Shown in pieces: positions 16,864 through 26,907 of a stretch of DNA of 64,000 nucleotides (position 1 is the first letter of the stretch; every line of letters begins with the position of its first letter). The DNA is from Candidatus Rokuibacteriota bacterium (lineage in GTDB: Bacteria > Methylomirabilota > Methylomirabilia > Rokubacteriales > CSP1-6). The position numbers and the translations under genes were made by a program. Below the pieces are notes generated by a model. It searched no databases and had not been told where the DNA came from. It saw nothing but the letters and a program-made list of their open reading frames with translations. The stretch spans positions 1 through 64,000 of the forward strand of contig QHSP01000022.1 in assembly GCA_003220495.1 (NCBI GenBank), written 5' to 3'.

Positions 16864-18371
<1,508 letters not shown>

Positions 18372-18375
<4 letters not shown>

Positions 18376-18593
18376 GACGTCGCGATACCGGCGCGCGCTG
18401 GCCTAGCGTGAACGAGCCGCACCTCGGGGTCTGGCCACGACGGGATCGTCCATTCGAGCCGTGCCCGAAGCTCGACCCGATGACCACAGGGACCGAGCAT
18501 GACCGACATCATCTCGTCCCGATTCTCTCTCCAGTCTTCGACCCACCGCAGGGCGTGACAACGTCCGCACATCATGGTCTTTGTCGGGTTCAT
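18372..18593 (-). CDS. Small Cys-rich protein in two-component operon
   Basis: 73 residues with CGRCH near the N-terminus and GPCGH in the middle, which could bind one zinc ion or another metal. Coupled on both sides by ATGA overlaps: its ATG overlaps the stop of the exported small protein, and its TGA overlaps the start of the NtrC-type regulator. GAGGGA precedes the ATG. The double overlap is good evidence that it is translated. No family recognised; a metal or redox accessory to the signalling system is possible. Confidence 0.65.
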
Positions 18594-18892
18594 TGGTCCC
18601 TCGCGTTGTCAGGAGCCTCGTCATCGTCGTCCCCATCCGTCGCGACTGTCGCCAGAACCACCGTGTCCTGTAGGACCTGGATCGCGTCCACCTGAATGCG
18701 CGAGAAGCCCATCGCGACAGCGCCGCGCAGCGAGGTATCGAACGCTTCCCTAACGGCCTGCTTGATTGCCGGATCGGAGCGATCGGTCAGGCCCACCACG
18801 GTCTGCATGCGGACGACGCGAGCCGAGGCCGGCGAGACGGCGACGACCGTCGCCATTGCCAACGCCGCCACGAGCCCGGCCAGTACGCGCAT
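18590..18892 (-). CDS. Small exported protein heading the two-component operon
   Basis: 100 residues from ATG 18892, with GGAGGG 4 nt ahead. Residues 1-24 are a signal peptide (VLAGLVAALAMATVVAVSPASA). The mature part, VVGLTDRSDPAIKQAVREAFDTSLRGAVAMGFSRIQVDAIQVLQD, is soluble and mixed alpha/beta, with an acidic tail (DGDDDDE). First gene behind a sigma-54 promoter and followed without gap by the Cys-rich protein, regulator, kinase and lipoprotein. Possibly the ligand or modulator of the periplasmic sensor domain. No family recognised. Confidence 0.7.
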   Translation of the reverse strand: MRVLAGLVAALAMATVVAVSPASARVVRMQTVVGLTDRSDPAIKQAVREAFDTSLRGAVAMGFSRIQVDAIQVLQDTVVLATVATDGDDDDEAPDNARDQ

Positions 18893-18938
18893 GGTGCCCT
18901 CCCGGTCGCCAAATTCTTCGCTGGGTGTCGCCCGGGTG

Positions 18939-18954
18939 AGCATCGGTCGTGCCA
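18939..18954 (-). promoter_or_regulatory. Sigma-54 (RpoN) promoter
   Basis: On the minus strand TGGCACGACCGATGCT matches the sigma-54 consensus TGGCACGnnnnTTGCW at every fixed position except one (A for T before the -12 TGC), with GG and GC at the required spacing. Transcription should start near 18928, about 36 nt before the first gene of the operon that encodes the NtrC-type, sigma-54-dependent regulator itself. Confidence 0.65.
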
Positions 18955-18981
18955 GGGGTCCGACGCACGATGCTAACTACC

Positions 18982-19004
18982 TGAGTCTGCGGCGATTCGA
19001 CTCA
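18982..19004. promoter_or_regulatory. Candidate enhancer site for the NtrC-type regulator
   Basis: TGAGTC (18982-18987) and GACTCA (18999-19004) form a perfect inverted repeat with an 11-bp spacer, centred about 65 bp upstream of the predicted sigma-54 start site. Fis-type regulators bind dyads of this size upstream of sigma-54 promoters. A single site, rather than the usual pair, is visible. Confidence 0.4.
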
Positions 19005-19105
19005 ATCGATGCCTGCTGACTGAGCAAGTCTGACACAGGTTCAGGCAAGAAATACCTTGTAAGATTTACACGAACGTCGGCGACCCGTCAGGATCGCGAC
19101 AGCGC

Positions 19106-21457
19106 TCAGCGATCTCCCTGAGGTAGGCTTTCTTTGGGCTCGCGGGCTGGACGCCGGAACCAGTCCGTCAGGCGATTCCAGCCGTCGACGACGTGATCGA
19201 TGACCCCGCGGTGCTCGTCGCACAGCGGGGGCTCGGTCCCCGCGAGGAACGCTTCTCGAACAACGACTGGGCAGGCTCGAGCCGCCCGCTTGCCGTTGGT
19301 GGCGTCGACGTCCGAGAACGAGATGCCCTCGGGCACTTCGAAATCCGACTGCGGATAGGCGTCGATCGCCTGCTTCATGAAGTCCAGCCAGATCGGGAGC
19401 GCCGCCTTGGCCCCGCTCATGCCGTGCGGCTCGCCGCTGTCGAAGCCCACCCACACCAGCGCGAGAAGTCGCGGCGTGTAGCCGACGAACCACGCGTCGC
19501 GGCCGTCGTTGGTCGTGCCGGTCTTGCCCGCGACGACATCGGGAAGCCCGCTCGCGCGCACCGCGCTGCCGGTCCCTGACGTCACGACCCCCTTGAGAAG
19601 CGACGTCACCAGCCAGGCTTCGGCCGCCGAGACCACGCGCACCGATTCCTCCGCGGCCGCCGGCTTGACCTCCTCCTCGCCGAATTGGACCGTGCGGATC
19701 CCCGAGACGGCGGCGGGTCGGACTCCGCTGTTCGCCAGGGGAATATACGCGCGAGCCAGCTCGAGCGGCGTGACCTCGAACGCGCCGAGCGCCATCGCGG
19801 GCACCGGCGCGAGCTGGCCCTGGAGGCCGAGGGTTCGCGCCATCTCGATCACACTCGGGAGCCCGACGGTCTGGGCGATGCGAACGGTGGCCGAGTTGAG
19901 CGATTGCTCGAGGGCCTGCCGCACGGTCACGATGCCTTCGTACCGATCGTCGGCGTTTCGCGGGCTCCACGGCTGTCCGTTGGACTCCAGCGTGATCGGC
20001 AGATCCTCGACACGTGACGCCGCCGTGAAGAACGGCGCACCATCGCCGGCACGGAGGGCGGCGAGATAGACGATCGGCTTGAAGGCCGAACCGGGCTGGC
20101 GGCGAGCGGACGTGACGCGATTGAACTGGCTGGCAAGATAGTCCCGGCCGCCGACGAGCGCTCGGATCTCGCCCGTCGCCGGCTCGACGACGAGCACCGC
20201 CACTTGAAGTCGCCGGCCGAGAGCCCGGCGATAGCTCGGCGAAAGGCTCGATTCCAGCCGATCGAGTCCGCGGACGGCCGCCGCCTCCGCGAATCGCTGG
20301 AGCGACAGGTCGAGCGTGGTCACGATGCGCACGCCGCGCACGCGCGACACTCCGGTGTCGAATCGCTGCTCGAGCTCCTGGCGCACGGAGTCGACGAAAT
20401 ACGGGGCCGACTGCCCGGGGCTCACCAGCGAGCGCACGTGCACGGGCGCGCGACGCGCACGCTCGAATTCTTCGGGCGTGATCATTTTCAGATCGCGCAT
20501 CTGGGCGAGCACGACGTTGCGATGCTCGCGCGCGCGATCCGGGTCGACGGCCGGCGAGTAGATGTTCGGGCCGCGGATGATCGCGGCGATCAGGGCCGCC
20601 TCGGGCATCGTCAGCTGATGGACTTCCTTGCCGAAATACGCGCGCGCCGCCGAGCCGACGCCCCGGATCGCGATCGGCCCGCGCTGCCCCAGGTAGATCT
20701 CGTTCAGGTAGGCCTCGAGGATCCGCTCCTTCGAATAGCGGGACTCGACCAGCGCCGCCAGCCACGCCTCGCGCAGCTTGCGGAAGAACGTCCGCTGCGG
20801 ACTCAGGAGCCTGACCTTGACGAGCTGCTGCGTGATCGTGCTGCCGCCTTCCTTGACTCGACCGGCCCGGAGATTGGCCCACGCGGCGCGGAGCAGCGCC
20901 CGGACGTCGACGCCGCCGTGCTCGAAGAACCGATGGTCCTCAGCCGCCAGCACCGCGTTGATCAACACTCGCGGGGTCTCGTCGATGCGGACGGGCTTGT
21001 GCTCTTCACCCGGGCGGTCCGTCGCGCTCGCGAGCACTTCGGGCTCGAGCGCGACACCGGAGACGTCCTCGCCCCCTCGCGTGACCTTCGTGATTCGATC
21101 GTCGACGACCTGCAGTCTGACGAGCCCAGCGCCACCAGCGCCGATTTCGTCGCTCCCGCGAAGATAGATGTCCCAGTTTCCCCCGGAACGCCGGAAGAGT
21201 CCGGGCGAGGGCGGAGTCGCGCGCGTCTCCGTGTATCCGAGACGGGCGAGGGTGGCCGACAGCCCGACGTGCTGGACGTGAACGCCCGGAGCGAGCGATT
21301 GTCCCGAGGCGTAGATGAACGTCGCGCGACGGGCGTCGGCGCGCTCGAATCGGCTGAGCTCGATCGCGGAGTAGACGAACGGAGCGCAGACCGCAGAGGC
21401 GATCGCCACGCCCAGAACCAGTCGTCTCCAGCGGCGGAATTGCGCGATCAATTTCAC
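19106..21457 (-). CDS. Bifunctional penicillin-binding protein 1 (class A PBP)
   Basis: 783 residues. A short cytoplasmic tail and one membrane anchor (about 12-32) lead into a periplasmic part with a UB2H-like region (about 45-125, as in PBP1B), a GT51 glycosyltransferase domain (EDHRFFEHGG with catalytic Glu 173, and EGGSTITQQLVK) and a transpeptidase domain (Ser 457 in PGSAFKP, SLN at 519-521, KTGTT at 645-649). All active-site motifs are intact, so it should both polymerise and cross-link peptidoglycan. PBP1B subtype is suggested by the UB2H-like region. Single-gene unit. Confidence 0.93.
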   Translation of the reverse strand: MKLIAQFRRWRRLVLGVAIASAVCAPFVYSAIELSRFERADARRATFIYASGQSLAPGVHVQHVGLSATLARLGYTETRATPPSPGLFRRSGGNWDIYLRGSDEIGAGGAGLVRLQVVDDRITKVTRGGEDVSGVALEPEVLASATDRPGEEHKPVRIDETPRVLINAVLAAEDHRFFEHGGVDVRALLRAAWANLRAGRVKEGGSTITQQLVKVRLLSPQRTFFRKLREAWLAALVESRYSKERILEAYLNEIYLGQRGPIAIRGVGSAARAYFGKEVHQLTMPEAALIAAIIRGPNIYSPAVDPDRAREHRNVVLAQMRDLKMITPEEFERARRAPVHVRSLVSPGQSAPYFVDSVRQELEQRFDTGVSRVRGVRIVTTLDLSLQRFAEAAAVRGLDRLESSLSPSYRRALGRRLQVAVLVVEPATGEIRALVGGRDYLASQFNRVTSARRQPGSAFKPIVYLAALRAGDGAPFFTAASRVEDLPITLESNGQPWSPRNADDRYEGIVTVRQALEQSLNSATVRIAQTVGLPSVIEMARTLGLQGQLAPVPAMALGAFEVTPLELARAYIPLANSGVRPAAVSGIRTVQFGEEEVKPAAAEESVRVVSAAEAWLVTSLLKGVVTSGTGSAVRASGLPDVVAGKTGTTNDGRDAWFVGYTPRLLALVWVGFDSGEPHGMSGAKAALPIWLDFMKQAIDAYPQSDFEVPEGISFSDVDATNGKRAARACPVVVREAFLAGTEPPLCDEHRGVIDHVVDGWNRLTDWFRRPAREPKESLPQGDR

Positions 21458-21577
21458 TCTGAGTCTATCAGGCTCGACGGTCTACGACGGCTGACGAGTC
21501 GTGCACCGGATGTGCCATGTGTCCGTGGTCCATGTTGGAAGGACTTACGGCGAGTGCGGAGTCGAGAGAATCGAGGC

Positions 21578-21597
21578 ACCGTCACGCCGGTGACGGT
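21578..21597 (-). terminator. Hairpin after the CheY-like gene
   Basis: ACCGTCAC and GTGACGGT pair perfectly (8 bp) around a 4-nt loop, 8 bp beyond the stop codon of the receiver gene read on the minus strand. What follows on that strand is pyrimidine-rich but not a clean T-tract. Confidence 0.45.
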
Positions 21598-21604
21598 CTG
21601 GCGA

Positions 21605-22015
21605 CTAGGAACGGGGCGGAGCGAGCGGATCCGGTTTGCCGAGGGCCGCGGCCACAGTCTGGTGCAGTTTGCCGAGGCCCACCGGCTTCGCCACGTACGC
21701 GAAGGCTCCCATCTCCATGGCCCTGGGCCGGAGCGTCGCGTCGGGGCTGCCCGAAATCATGATGACCCGGATCGCCGGATCGAGGGCCCGAATGCGCTCG
21801 AGCACCTGGACGCCGTTGAGGCCTTCCATCATGACGTCCAGCACCACGACATCCGGACGGTACTGCGACACGGCGATGAGCGCATCGCCGCCGTGAGCCG
21901 CGGCATCGACCGCGTAACCCGCCTCGGAGAAGTACTTCGTCAGGATCGTGACGAGGTCCGGCTCGTCGTCCACCACGAGAATGCGGCCGGTAGTCCGAGC
22001 GTCGCGCATGTCCAT
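21605..22015 (-). CDS. CheY-like response regulator
   Basis: 136 residues, a receiver domain only: RILVVDDEPDLVTIL, phospho-Asp in VVVLDVMMEG, VIMISGSPD and YVAKPVGLGKL with the conserved Lys. Two ATGs lie two codons apart (22015 and 22009). A GATAAT hexamer at 22024-22019 lies 3 nt before the first and 9 nt before the second, with no Shine-Dalgarno, so the mRNA is probably leaderless and the second ATG may be the real start. No kinase is adjacent; it may be served by a distant or shared kinase. Confidence 0.9.
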   Translation of the reverse strand: MDMRDARTTGRILVVDDEPDLVTILTKYFSEAGYAVDAAAHGGDALIAVSQYRPDVVVLDVMMEGLNGVQVLERIRALDPAIRVIMISGSPDATLRPRAMEMGAFAYVAKPVGLGKLHQTVAAALGKPDPLAPPRS

Positions 22016-22158
22016 ACGATTATCCCTCTTGCCGGCTCGCCGTCGTAAGGGGATTGCTGGGGGCCGGCGCGGCGCATCAGGGGGCTTCGGCAGGGCTCAG
22101 CAAATGGGCGAAGCGGTAGAATCCAGATGCGTGAGGCCGCCCGAAATCAGGCAGCGAC

Positions 22159-22356
22159 CTATGCGACCGTCTTCGCCTCGGCTTCGACGGGGGAGCTCCG
22201 CTCATCAGTGATGATCGTCTGGTCGCGCCAGAGCGAATGGCCGCAGAGGCAGCACTTCCACAGCAGCCGGGTCGTGGCGAGGCATGCGAACCGGCGCGCC
22301 TCGGAGATGTGGGACTTGTCCAGAGTGAGTGGACCACCGCATCGGCACGTCATCAT
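22159..22356 (-). CDS. Small Cys-rich protein
   Basis: 65 residues with CRC near the N-terminus, a single Cys in RRFACLATT and CCLCGH in the middle, a spacing suited to a small zinc ribbon. GGAGGT sits 6 nt before the ATG at 22356, which supports translation. It resembles in size and cysteine layout, but not in detailed sequence, the small protein at 18372-18593. It is followed by about 145 bp in which I see no gene. Function unknown. Confidence 0.6.
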   Translation of the reverse strand: MMTCRCGGPLTLDKSHISEARRFACLATTRLLWKCCLCGHSLWRDQTIITDERSSPVEAEAKTVA

Positions 22357-22509
22357 GGGTGCACCTCCGCTGGGTGGGATAGGTGCATGCTTCGGGCCAG
22401 TGATAAGACTACGATTCCATTGGGGTCTCGGCCGATTTGTGCCGGGCGGATTGGCAACGTCGAGAAGGGCGGGTGACCGTCCCCGTCACGCCGCAATCGG
22501 CGTCTGGCC

Positions 22510-23343
22510 ATGACCGCGACTCGGCTCATCGAGCGACTGCAGGCGCTCTACCCCGAGGCCTCACGTCGCAGCCTCAAGCAGTGGCTCAACGGTTCCCGGG
22601 TTCGGGTCAACGGCGCCGTTATCGTCCGAGGCGACGTCGCGATCGCCCCCGCGGACCGGGTGGAACTGGCCTCGCCCACAGCCCCAGGATGCCCCGCGCC
22701 CCTTCGGCTCGTCCACGAGGACGATGACATCCTGGTCGTCGACAAGCCCTCGGGGCTCCTCACGATCGCCACCGAGAGCGAGCGTGAGCGCACCGCCTAC
22801 CGGCTCCTCCGCGACTGGGTCGCGAGTCGCGGCGCGCGCTCGTCACGGCTCTTCATCGTCCATCGGCTCGATCGCGAGACCTCGGGCCTGATCGTGTTCG
22901 CCAAGTCGGTGGCCGCGAAACAGCACCTGCAGGCACAGTTCGCGGCGCGCACGGTCGAGCGCGTCTACGTCGCCCTCGCTGAAGGCGTGATGCGGCGCGA
23001 CGCGGGCTCGCTGATCTCGCGCCTCGTCGAGGATCGCGCGCTGCGCGTGAGGATCGCCGAGCGCGGGGGCGGCCACGAGGCGATCACGCGTTATCGCGTC
23101 CTCGAGCGCCGACGAGCCGCGACGTTGCTCGAGCTCCATCTGGTGACCGGCCGGCGCGCTCAGATCCGGGTCCAGCTCGCCGCGGCTGGCCATCCGATCG
23201 CGGGCGATGCTCAGTACGGCGGTCGGACGGACCCGATGAGGCGACTGGCGCTCCACGCGACCCGGCTCGCGTTCCTGCATCCCGGAGGCGGCCGCGTGAG
23301 CTTCGAGAGCCCACCGCCGCCCCCATTCGGCCGCCGCGCATGA
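22510..23343 (+). CDS. RluA-family RNA pseudouridine synthase
   Basis: 277 residues. The N-terminal S4 RNA-binding domain (RRSLKQWLNGSRVRVNG) is followed by the catalytic domain with HEDDDILVVDKPSGLLT, the active-site motif HRLDRETSG containing the nucleophilic Asp, and the C-terminal motif TGRRAQIRVQLAAAGHPIAGD. It should convert one or more uridines in 23S rRNA or tRNA to pseudouridine; the exact site cannot be told from sequence. It starts a plus-strand run that continues through the amidase, CPBP and Nudix genes. Confidence 0.92.
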   Translation: MTATRLIERLQALYPEASRRSLKQWLNGSRVRVNGAVIVRGDVAIAPADRVELASPTAPGCPAPLRLVHEDDDILVVDKPSGLLTIATESERERTAYRLLRDWVASRGARSSRLFIVHRLDRETSGLIVFAKSVAAKQHLQAQFAARTVERVYVALAEGVMRRDAGSLISRLVEDRALRVRIAERGGGHEAITRYRVLERRRAATLLELHLVTGRRAQIRVQLAAAGHPIAGDAQYGGRTDPMRRLALHATRLAFLHPGGGRVSFESPPPPPFGRRA

Positions 23344-23403
23344 CTCGGTGCTATGATCCGCTGGCAACGCGTCTGTCGGTCCATGAATGCCCCGGAGAGC
23401 CGA

Positions 23404-23529
23404 GTGAGCGCTGACGTCGCAGGACTCGCGGCCGCCGTCGAGCGGGTCGCGGCCGACCTCGCAATCGCCGAGGAGCCGGCCGGCTTCGTGCTGGCGCTCG
23501 AGGGCGAGAGCCCCACCGAAACCGCGTGA
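23404..23529 (+). CDS. Short GatC/AtzG-like partner of amidase
   Basis: A 41-residue protein, VSADVAGLAAAVERVAADLAI followed by an acidic tail, whose TGA overlaps the GTG start of the amidase. GGAG lies 6 nt before the GTG at 23404; an in-frame ATG at 23383 is an alternative start. Small helical proteins of this kind (GatC in the tRNA amidotransferase, AtzG with the AtzE hydrolase) wrap around amidase-family enzymes and stabilise them. A second such pair is found at 50499-52092. Assignment rests on position and helical pattern rather than on close similarity. Confidence 0.5.
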   Translation: MSADVAGLAAAVERVAADLAIAEEPAGFVLALEGESPTETA

Positions 23530-24926
23530 CTGGCTGGACGATCCAGACCCTGGCGCGCGCGATCGCCGCGCGCAAGATCTCGCCCGTCGAGGCGACACAG
23601 GCCTGTCTCGATCGTATCGCGCGACTCGACGGGCGTGTCCATGCGTTCATCACGGTCGACGCCGACGGGGCCCTGGCGGCGGCGCGAGCCCTCGAAGCCG
23701 AGCTCGCGGCCGGTCGAAGTCGCGGCTCGCTGCACGGCGTGCCGCTCGCGTACAAGGACCTCTGCCACGTGCCAGGCCTGCCGACCTCGTGCGGCACGAA
23801 GACTCGCGAATACTTCACCTCGCCGGTCGAATGCACCGCGGTGGCGCGGCTGCGCGAAGCCGGCGCCGTCACCCTGGGCAAGCTGAACATGACGGAGCTG
23901 GCGATGGGCCCGTTCGGGGACAACGCCCACCACGGCGATGTCCACAACCCGTGGAAGACCGGCCACTGCGCCGGGGGCTCGAGCAGCGGCTCGGCCGCCG
24001 CGGTGGCCGCCGGATTCGCGTTCGCGACGCTCGGCAGCGACACCGGCGGCTCCATCAGGCTGCCGGCCGCGTGTTGCGGCGTCGCCGGTCTCAAGCCGAC
24101 GTACGGTCGCGTGAGCCGCGCCGGGGCGATGCCGCTGTCGTGGTCGATGGACCACCTGGGTCCGCTGACGCGAACGGTCGCCGACGCGGCGCTGATCCTC
24201 GAGATCGTGGCGGGGCACGACCCGCGCGACGCGACGTCGAGCCGCCGCGGCGTTCCGTACTACCTGCGCATGCTCGAGAGCCCGATCGCCGGGCTGCGGG
24301 TGGGCGTTCCGGAGAACCATTACTTCGACGGGATCGACACCGAGATGGCCGCGGCGGTCCGTGCGGCCGCGGAGATTCTCGCCGGCCTCGGCGCACTGGT
24401 CGCGCCGGTCCGCGTCCCCGATCCGCGGACGCTCACCGATGTCGGCAACGTCATCTCGCGCTCGGAGGCCGCGGCGCTCCATGCGCGTCTGGCCCGCGAG
24501 CGGCCACACGAGCTTCAGCCCGCGGTTCGCGCGCGCCTCGAGATCGGATTCCACATCTCGGCCCACGACTATCTGCAGGCGCTCCGCCTGCGGTCTCGCC
24601 TCGCGCGGGAGTTCATCACCGAGGTGTTCGCCGACGTCGACGCGCTGGTCGCCCCCGTGATCCCCGAGCCGGCGCCGGCTCTGGAGGCCGTGAAGTCCGG
24701 CTCCGTCGACGAGTTCGTCGCCCGGATGGGACGATTCTCGAGGCTCACGCGGCCGTTCAACACCCTCGGGCTTCCCGCCCTGACCGTGCCGTGCGGATTT
24801 TCTTCGGACGGCCGGCCGCTGGCGCTGCAGATCGTCGGGCGCGCGTTCGACGAGGCGACGACCTTGCGCCTCGGCCACGCATACCAGCAGGCGACCGCGT
24901 GGCACCTCGAGGGTCCGCGGCTCTGA
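23526..24926 (+). CDS. Amidase-signature hydrolase (AtzE/GatA-like)
   Basis: 466 residues with the full amidase signature: catalytic Lys in YKDLCHVPG, the glycine/serine-rich stretch [16 protein letters not shown] with cis-Ser, and [16 protein letters not shown] with the nucleophilic Ser. It hydrolyses an amide bond in a small molecule; the substrate is not predictable. GTG start overlaps the stop of the small GatC-like gene, and its stop overlaps the ATG of the CPBP protease. A paralogue lies at 50677-52092. No other gat genes are present, so it is not the tRNA amidotransferase. Confidence 0.9.
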   Translation: MTGWTIQTLARAIAARKISPVEATQACLDRIARLDGRVHAFITVDADGALAAARALEAELAAGRSRGSLHGVPLAYKDLCHVPGLPTSCGTKTREYFTSPVECTAVARLREAGAVTLGKLNMTELAMGPFGDNAHHGDVHNPWKTGHCAGGSSSGSAAAVAAGFAFATLGSDTGGSIRLPAACCGVAGLKPTYGRVSRAGAMPLSWSMDHLGPLTRTVADAALILEIVAGHDPRDATSSRRGVPYYLRMLESPIAGLRVGVPENHYFDGIDTEMAAAVRAAAEILAGLGALVAPVRVPDPRTLTDVGNVISRSEAAALHARLARERPHELQPAVRARLEIGFHISAHDYLQALRLRSRLAREFITEVFADVDALVAPVIPEPAPALEAVKSGSVDEFVARMGRFSRLTRPFNTLGLPALTVPCGFSSDGRPLALQIVGRAFDEATTLRLGHAYQQATAWHLEGPRL

Positions 24927-25792
24927 TGGACGTGGAAAAGGGCCTCGTCGAGCGTCCCCGGCTCTGGCCGGTGTTGCTGTCGTGCGTCGCCGCCTTCGTG
25001 ACGATCGTCGCGTTCTCGTTCTTGGCGGTCGCGGTCGTTCGGTCCCTCTATCCCGATCTGCCGGAGCGCGCCGCGCTCGAGGGCCTTCCGGGCCTCCTCG
25101 CCGGAAGCATCGCCTCGTCCGCGGCGTTCGTTCTGACCGCGCTGATCGCCAGCGGGAGTGCGGCGCCGACGGCGCTCCGTCTGGCGCCGGGACGCGAGAC
25201 GGGCCGCACACTCCTGCTGATGGTCGCCGGGATGCTCGCGCTCGGCCAGACGCTCGATTCGCTGACCGTGCTCGCCGGACTGGCGCAGCAGGGCAACATG
25301 GTGATGATCCGCCAGGCGCTCGCCCAGGCCGTCGGCCCCGACCTCTTCCTCGCCGTGCTGATCGTCGGCGTCCTCGCGGGCACCGCCGAGGAGATCTTTT
25401 TCCGGGGGTACATGCAGACTCGGCTCGTCCAGCGCCTGCCGCGTGGCGTGGGCGTGTTCGTCACGAGCTTCTGCTTCGGCGTCTTTCATCTGGACTGGCT
25501 GCACGGGCTGCTGGCGCTGGTGCTCGGTCTGTACCTCGGCTGGATCACGGAGCTGACGGGCAGCGCGCTCCCCGCGGTGGTGTGTCACGTCGTCAACAAC
25601 GCGCTGTTCACGATACTCACGGCTTCGTGGGGCGCGGTCGATGGGTTCGCGATCAACGTCTGGCTGGGCGCGGCCGGCGCCGTCGTGTTCGTCGGAACCG
25701 TGCTGTGCCTGCGCGCGGCTTCGACCTCGCCAGCCGAGAGCGCCTGGCTCATGAGCGTGGCGCTGCGCGTCTGGAAGCGGCGCCGCCGGTGA
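24926..25792 (+). CDS. CPBP-family intramembrane metalloprotease
   Basis: 288 residues, about eight membrane helices. The CPBP/Abi motifs are present: EEIFFRGY (motif 1, catalytic Glu pair and Arg), FCFGVFHLDW (motif 2 with His) and CHVVNN (motif 3). Related to eukaryotic Rce1 CAAX protease; bacterial members have varied roles including bacteriocin immunity. ATG overlaps the amidase stop, and its stop overlaps the start of a decayed sirtuin gene. Confidence 0.88.
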   Translation: MDVEKGLVERPRLWPVLLSCVAAFVTIVAFSFLAVAVVRSLYPDLPERAALEGLPGLLAGSIASSAAFVLTALIASGSAAPTALRLAPGRETGRTLLLMVAGMLALGQTLDSLTVLAGLAQQGNMVMIRQALAQAVGPDLFLAVLIVGVLAGTAEEIFFRGYMQTRLVQRLPRGVGVFVTSFCFGVFHLDWLHGLLALVLGLYLGWITELTGSALPAVVCHVVNNALFTILTASWGAVDGFAINVWLGAAGAVVFVGTVLCLRAASTSPAESAWLMSVALRVWKRRRR

Positions 25793-26141
25793 GCGACGAC
25801 CTCCGTCGGCTGGCGGAGCTGTTCCACCGCGCCCGGCGTCCTGTCGCCTTCACGGGCGCCGGGGTGAGCACCGAGTCGGACGCCGCGCACCTGGCGCTGG
25901 CCGGGCTGCATCGCCTCGAGCGCCTCGACTGCCGCATCACGCAGAACATCGACGACCTTCACCAGCGCGCCGGGCTCCCGGCGGACGAAGTCCACGCGTG
26001 GCTCCGCAGGCCGATCTCGTGATCCGCGAAAGGGCCGGCGCCGCGATGGCGGCGGTCGTCGCGCACATCCGCGCGCGAGCCGTCCAGGGGCAAGAGTCGA
26101 CCGAGCGGCACGAGGCACTCGCACAGCGCTCGGCTCCGTGA
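25789..26141 (+). pseudogene. Sirtuin (NAD-dependent deacetylase) pseudogene with internal deletions
   Basis: From GTG 25789 the frame encodes FTGAGVSTES (the sirtuin NAD-binding motif), then jumps at once to AHLALAGLHRLERL and ITQNIDDLHQRAGL, omitting about 50 residues including the DFR segment. After ADEVHAW the zinc site, the catalytic His environment and the rest are missing. The sirtuin C-terminus, ADLVIRERAGAAMAAVV, then appears in a different frame at about 26009-26090. So both ends survive while the middle has been lost and shifted. GTGA overlaps on both sides preserve the operon. The 77-residue product would not be an enzyme. Confidence 0.75.
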
Positions 26142-26713
26142 CGCTCGATGAGCTCGCGGCGCTCACGCGGCAGCGGCTCGCGGCGCGAGAGCGCCGCGTC
26201 GTTCCCCAGGGCCCACTCGTGCGCGCGGCGGTCCTGGTCCCGCTCATCGACCGCGGCGAGCCTTGTCTGGTGTTCGCCAAGCGCACCGACACGGTAGGAA
26301 CCCATCGAGGCCAGATCGGCTTCCCGGGCGGGACCGTCGATTCCGGAGACGCCTCGCTCCTCGAGGCGGCCCTGCGCGAATGCGAGGAAGAGATCGGGCT
26401 TCCGCGGGCGGCGGTCGAGCCGTTGGGCGCGCTCGACGACACCGAGACGTTCGCGACGAACTTCGTCATCACGCCGTGGGTCGGCGTGGTCCGCGCGCCC
26501 GTCGCGTGGCGGCCGGACGGCGAGGAGATCGAGCGCGTGATCGAGGTACCGTTCGCGGCGCTCGTCGAGCCGGGCGGGCTGCGGGTCGAGCAGTGGGAGC
26601 GTGACGGCGTGCGGCGGCCGGTCTACTTCTTCGACTACAACGGCGACACGATCTGGGGAGCCACCGCCCGGATCGTCAAGCACTACCTCGATCTCGTCGT
26701 CGACACCCCGTGA
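26138..26713 (+). CDS. Nudix hydrolase, CoA pyrophosphatase (NudL) type
   Basis: 191 residues. The Nudix box starts at GGTVDSGDASLLEAALRE and ends CEEEIGL, matching GX5EX7REUXEEXGU, and the preceding KRTDTVGTHRGQIGFPGG is the extra NuCoA motif found in CoA diphosphatases. Likely splits CoA derivatives into phosphopantetheine and 3',5'-ADP. GTG start overlaps the remnant sirtuin C-terminal frame, and its stop overlaps the next small gene by GTGA. Confidence 0.9.
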   Translation: MTLDELAALTRQRLAARERRVVPQGPLVRAAVLVPLIDRGEPCLVFAKRTDTVGTHRGQIGFPGGTVDSGDASLLEAALRECEEEIGLPRAAVEPLGALDDTETFATNFVITPWVGVVRAPVAWRPDGEEIERVIEVPFAALVEPGGLRVEQWERDGVRRPVYFFDYNGDTIWGATARIVKHYLDLVVDTP

Positions 26714-26907
26714 CAGATCAGCGAGGCCTCTGCGCCGGCTGCACGCATGCGCGCGTCGTCACGTCCGCGCGGGGCGCCTCGTTCGTGCTGTGCGGCCGGA
26801 GCCGCACCGACGAGCGCTTCGCGAAGTACCCGCGGCTCCCGGTGCTCGCCTGTGTCGGCTTCGAGGCGCCCGAGCAGCCGCGAGAGGCTCAGGGCCACCA
26901 GAGGTAG
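26710..26907 (+). CDS. Small CxxC protein
   Basis: 65 residues, with CAGCTHARVV, VLCGRS, FAKYPRLPVLACVG. The four cysteines and the KYPRLPVLxCxG ending are those of a widespread uncharacterised small protein that probably binds zinc. GTG start overlaps the Nudix stop, making it the last gene of a five-gene coupled run. Its 3' end overlaps that of the convergent sppA gene by 19 bp. Confidence 0.72.
   Translation: MTDQRGLCAGCTHARVVTSARGASFVLCGRSRTDERFAKYPRLPVLACVGFEAPEQPREAQGHQR

Noticed and set aside
23526-24926. Calling the amidase GatA of the tRNA amidotransferase
   Set aside because: No gatB in the neighbourhood, and the small partner is far shorter than GatC.
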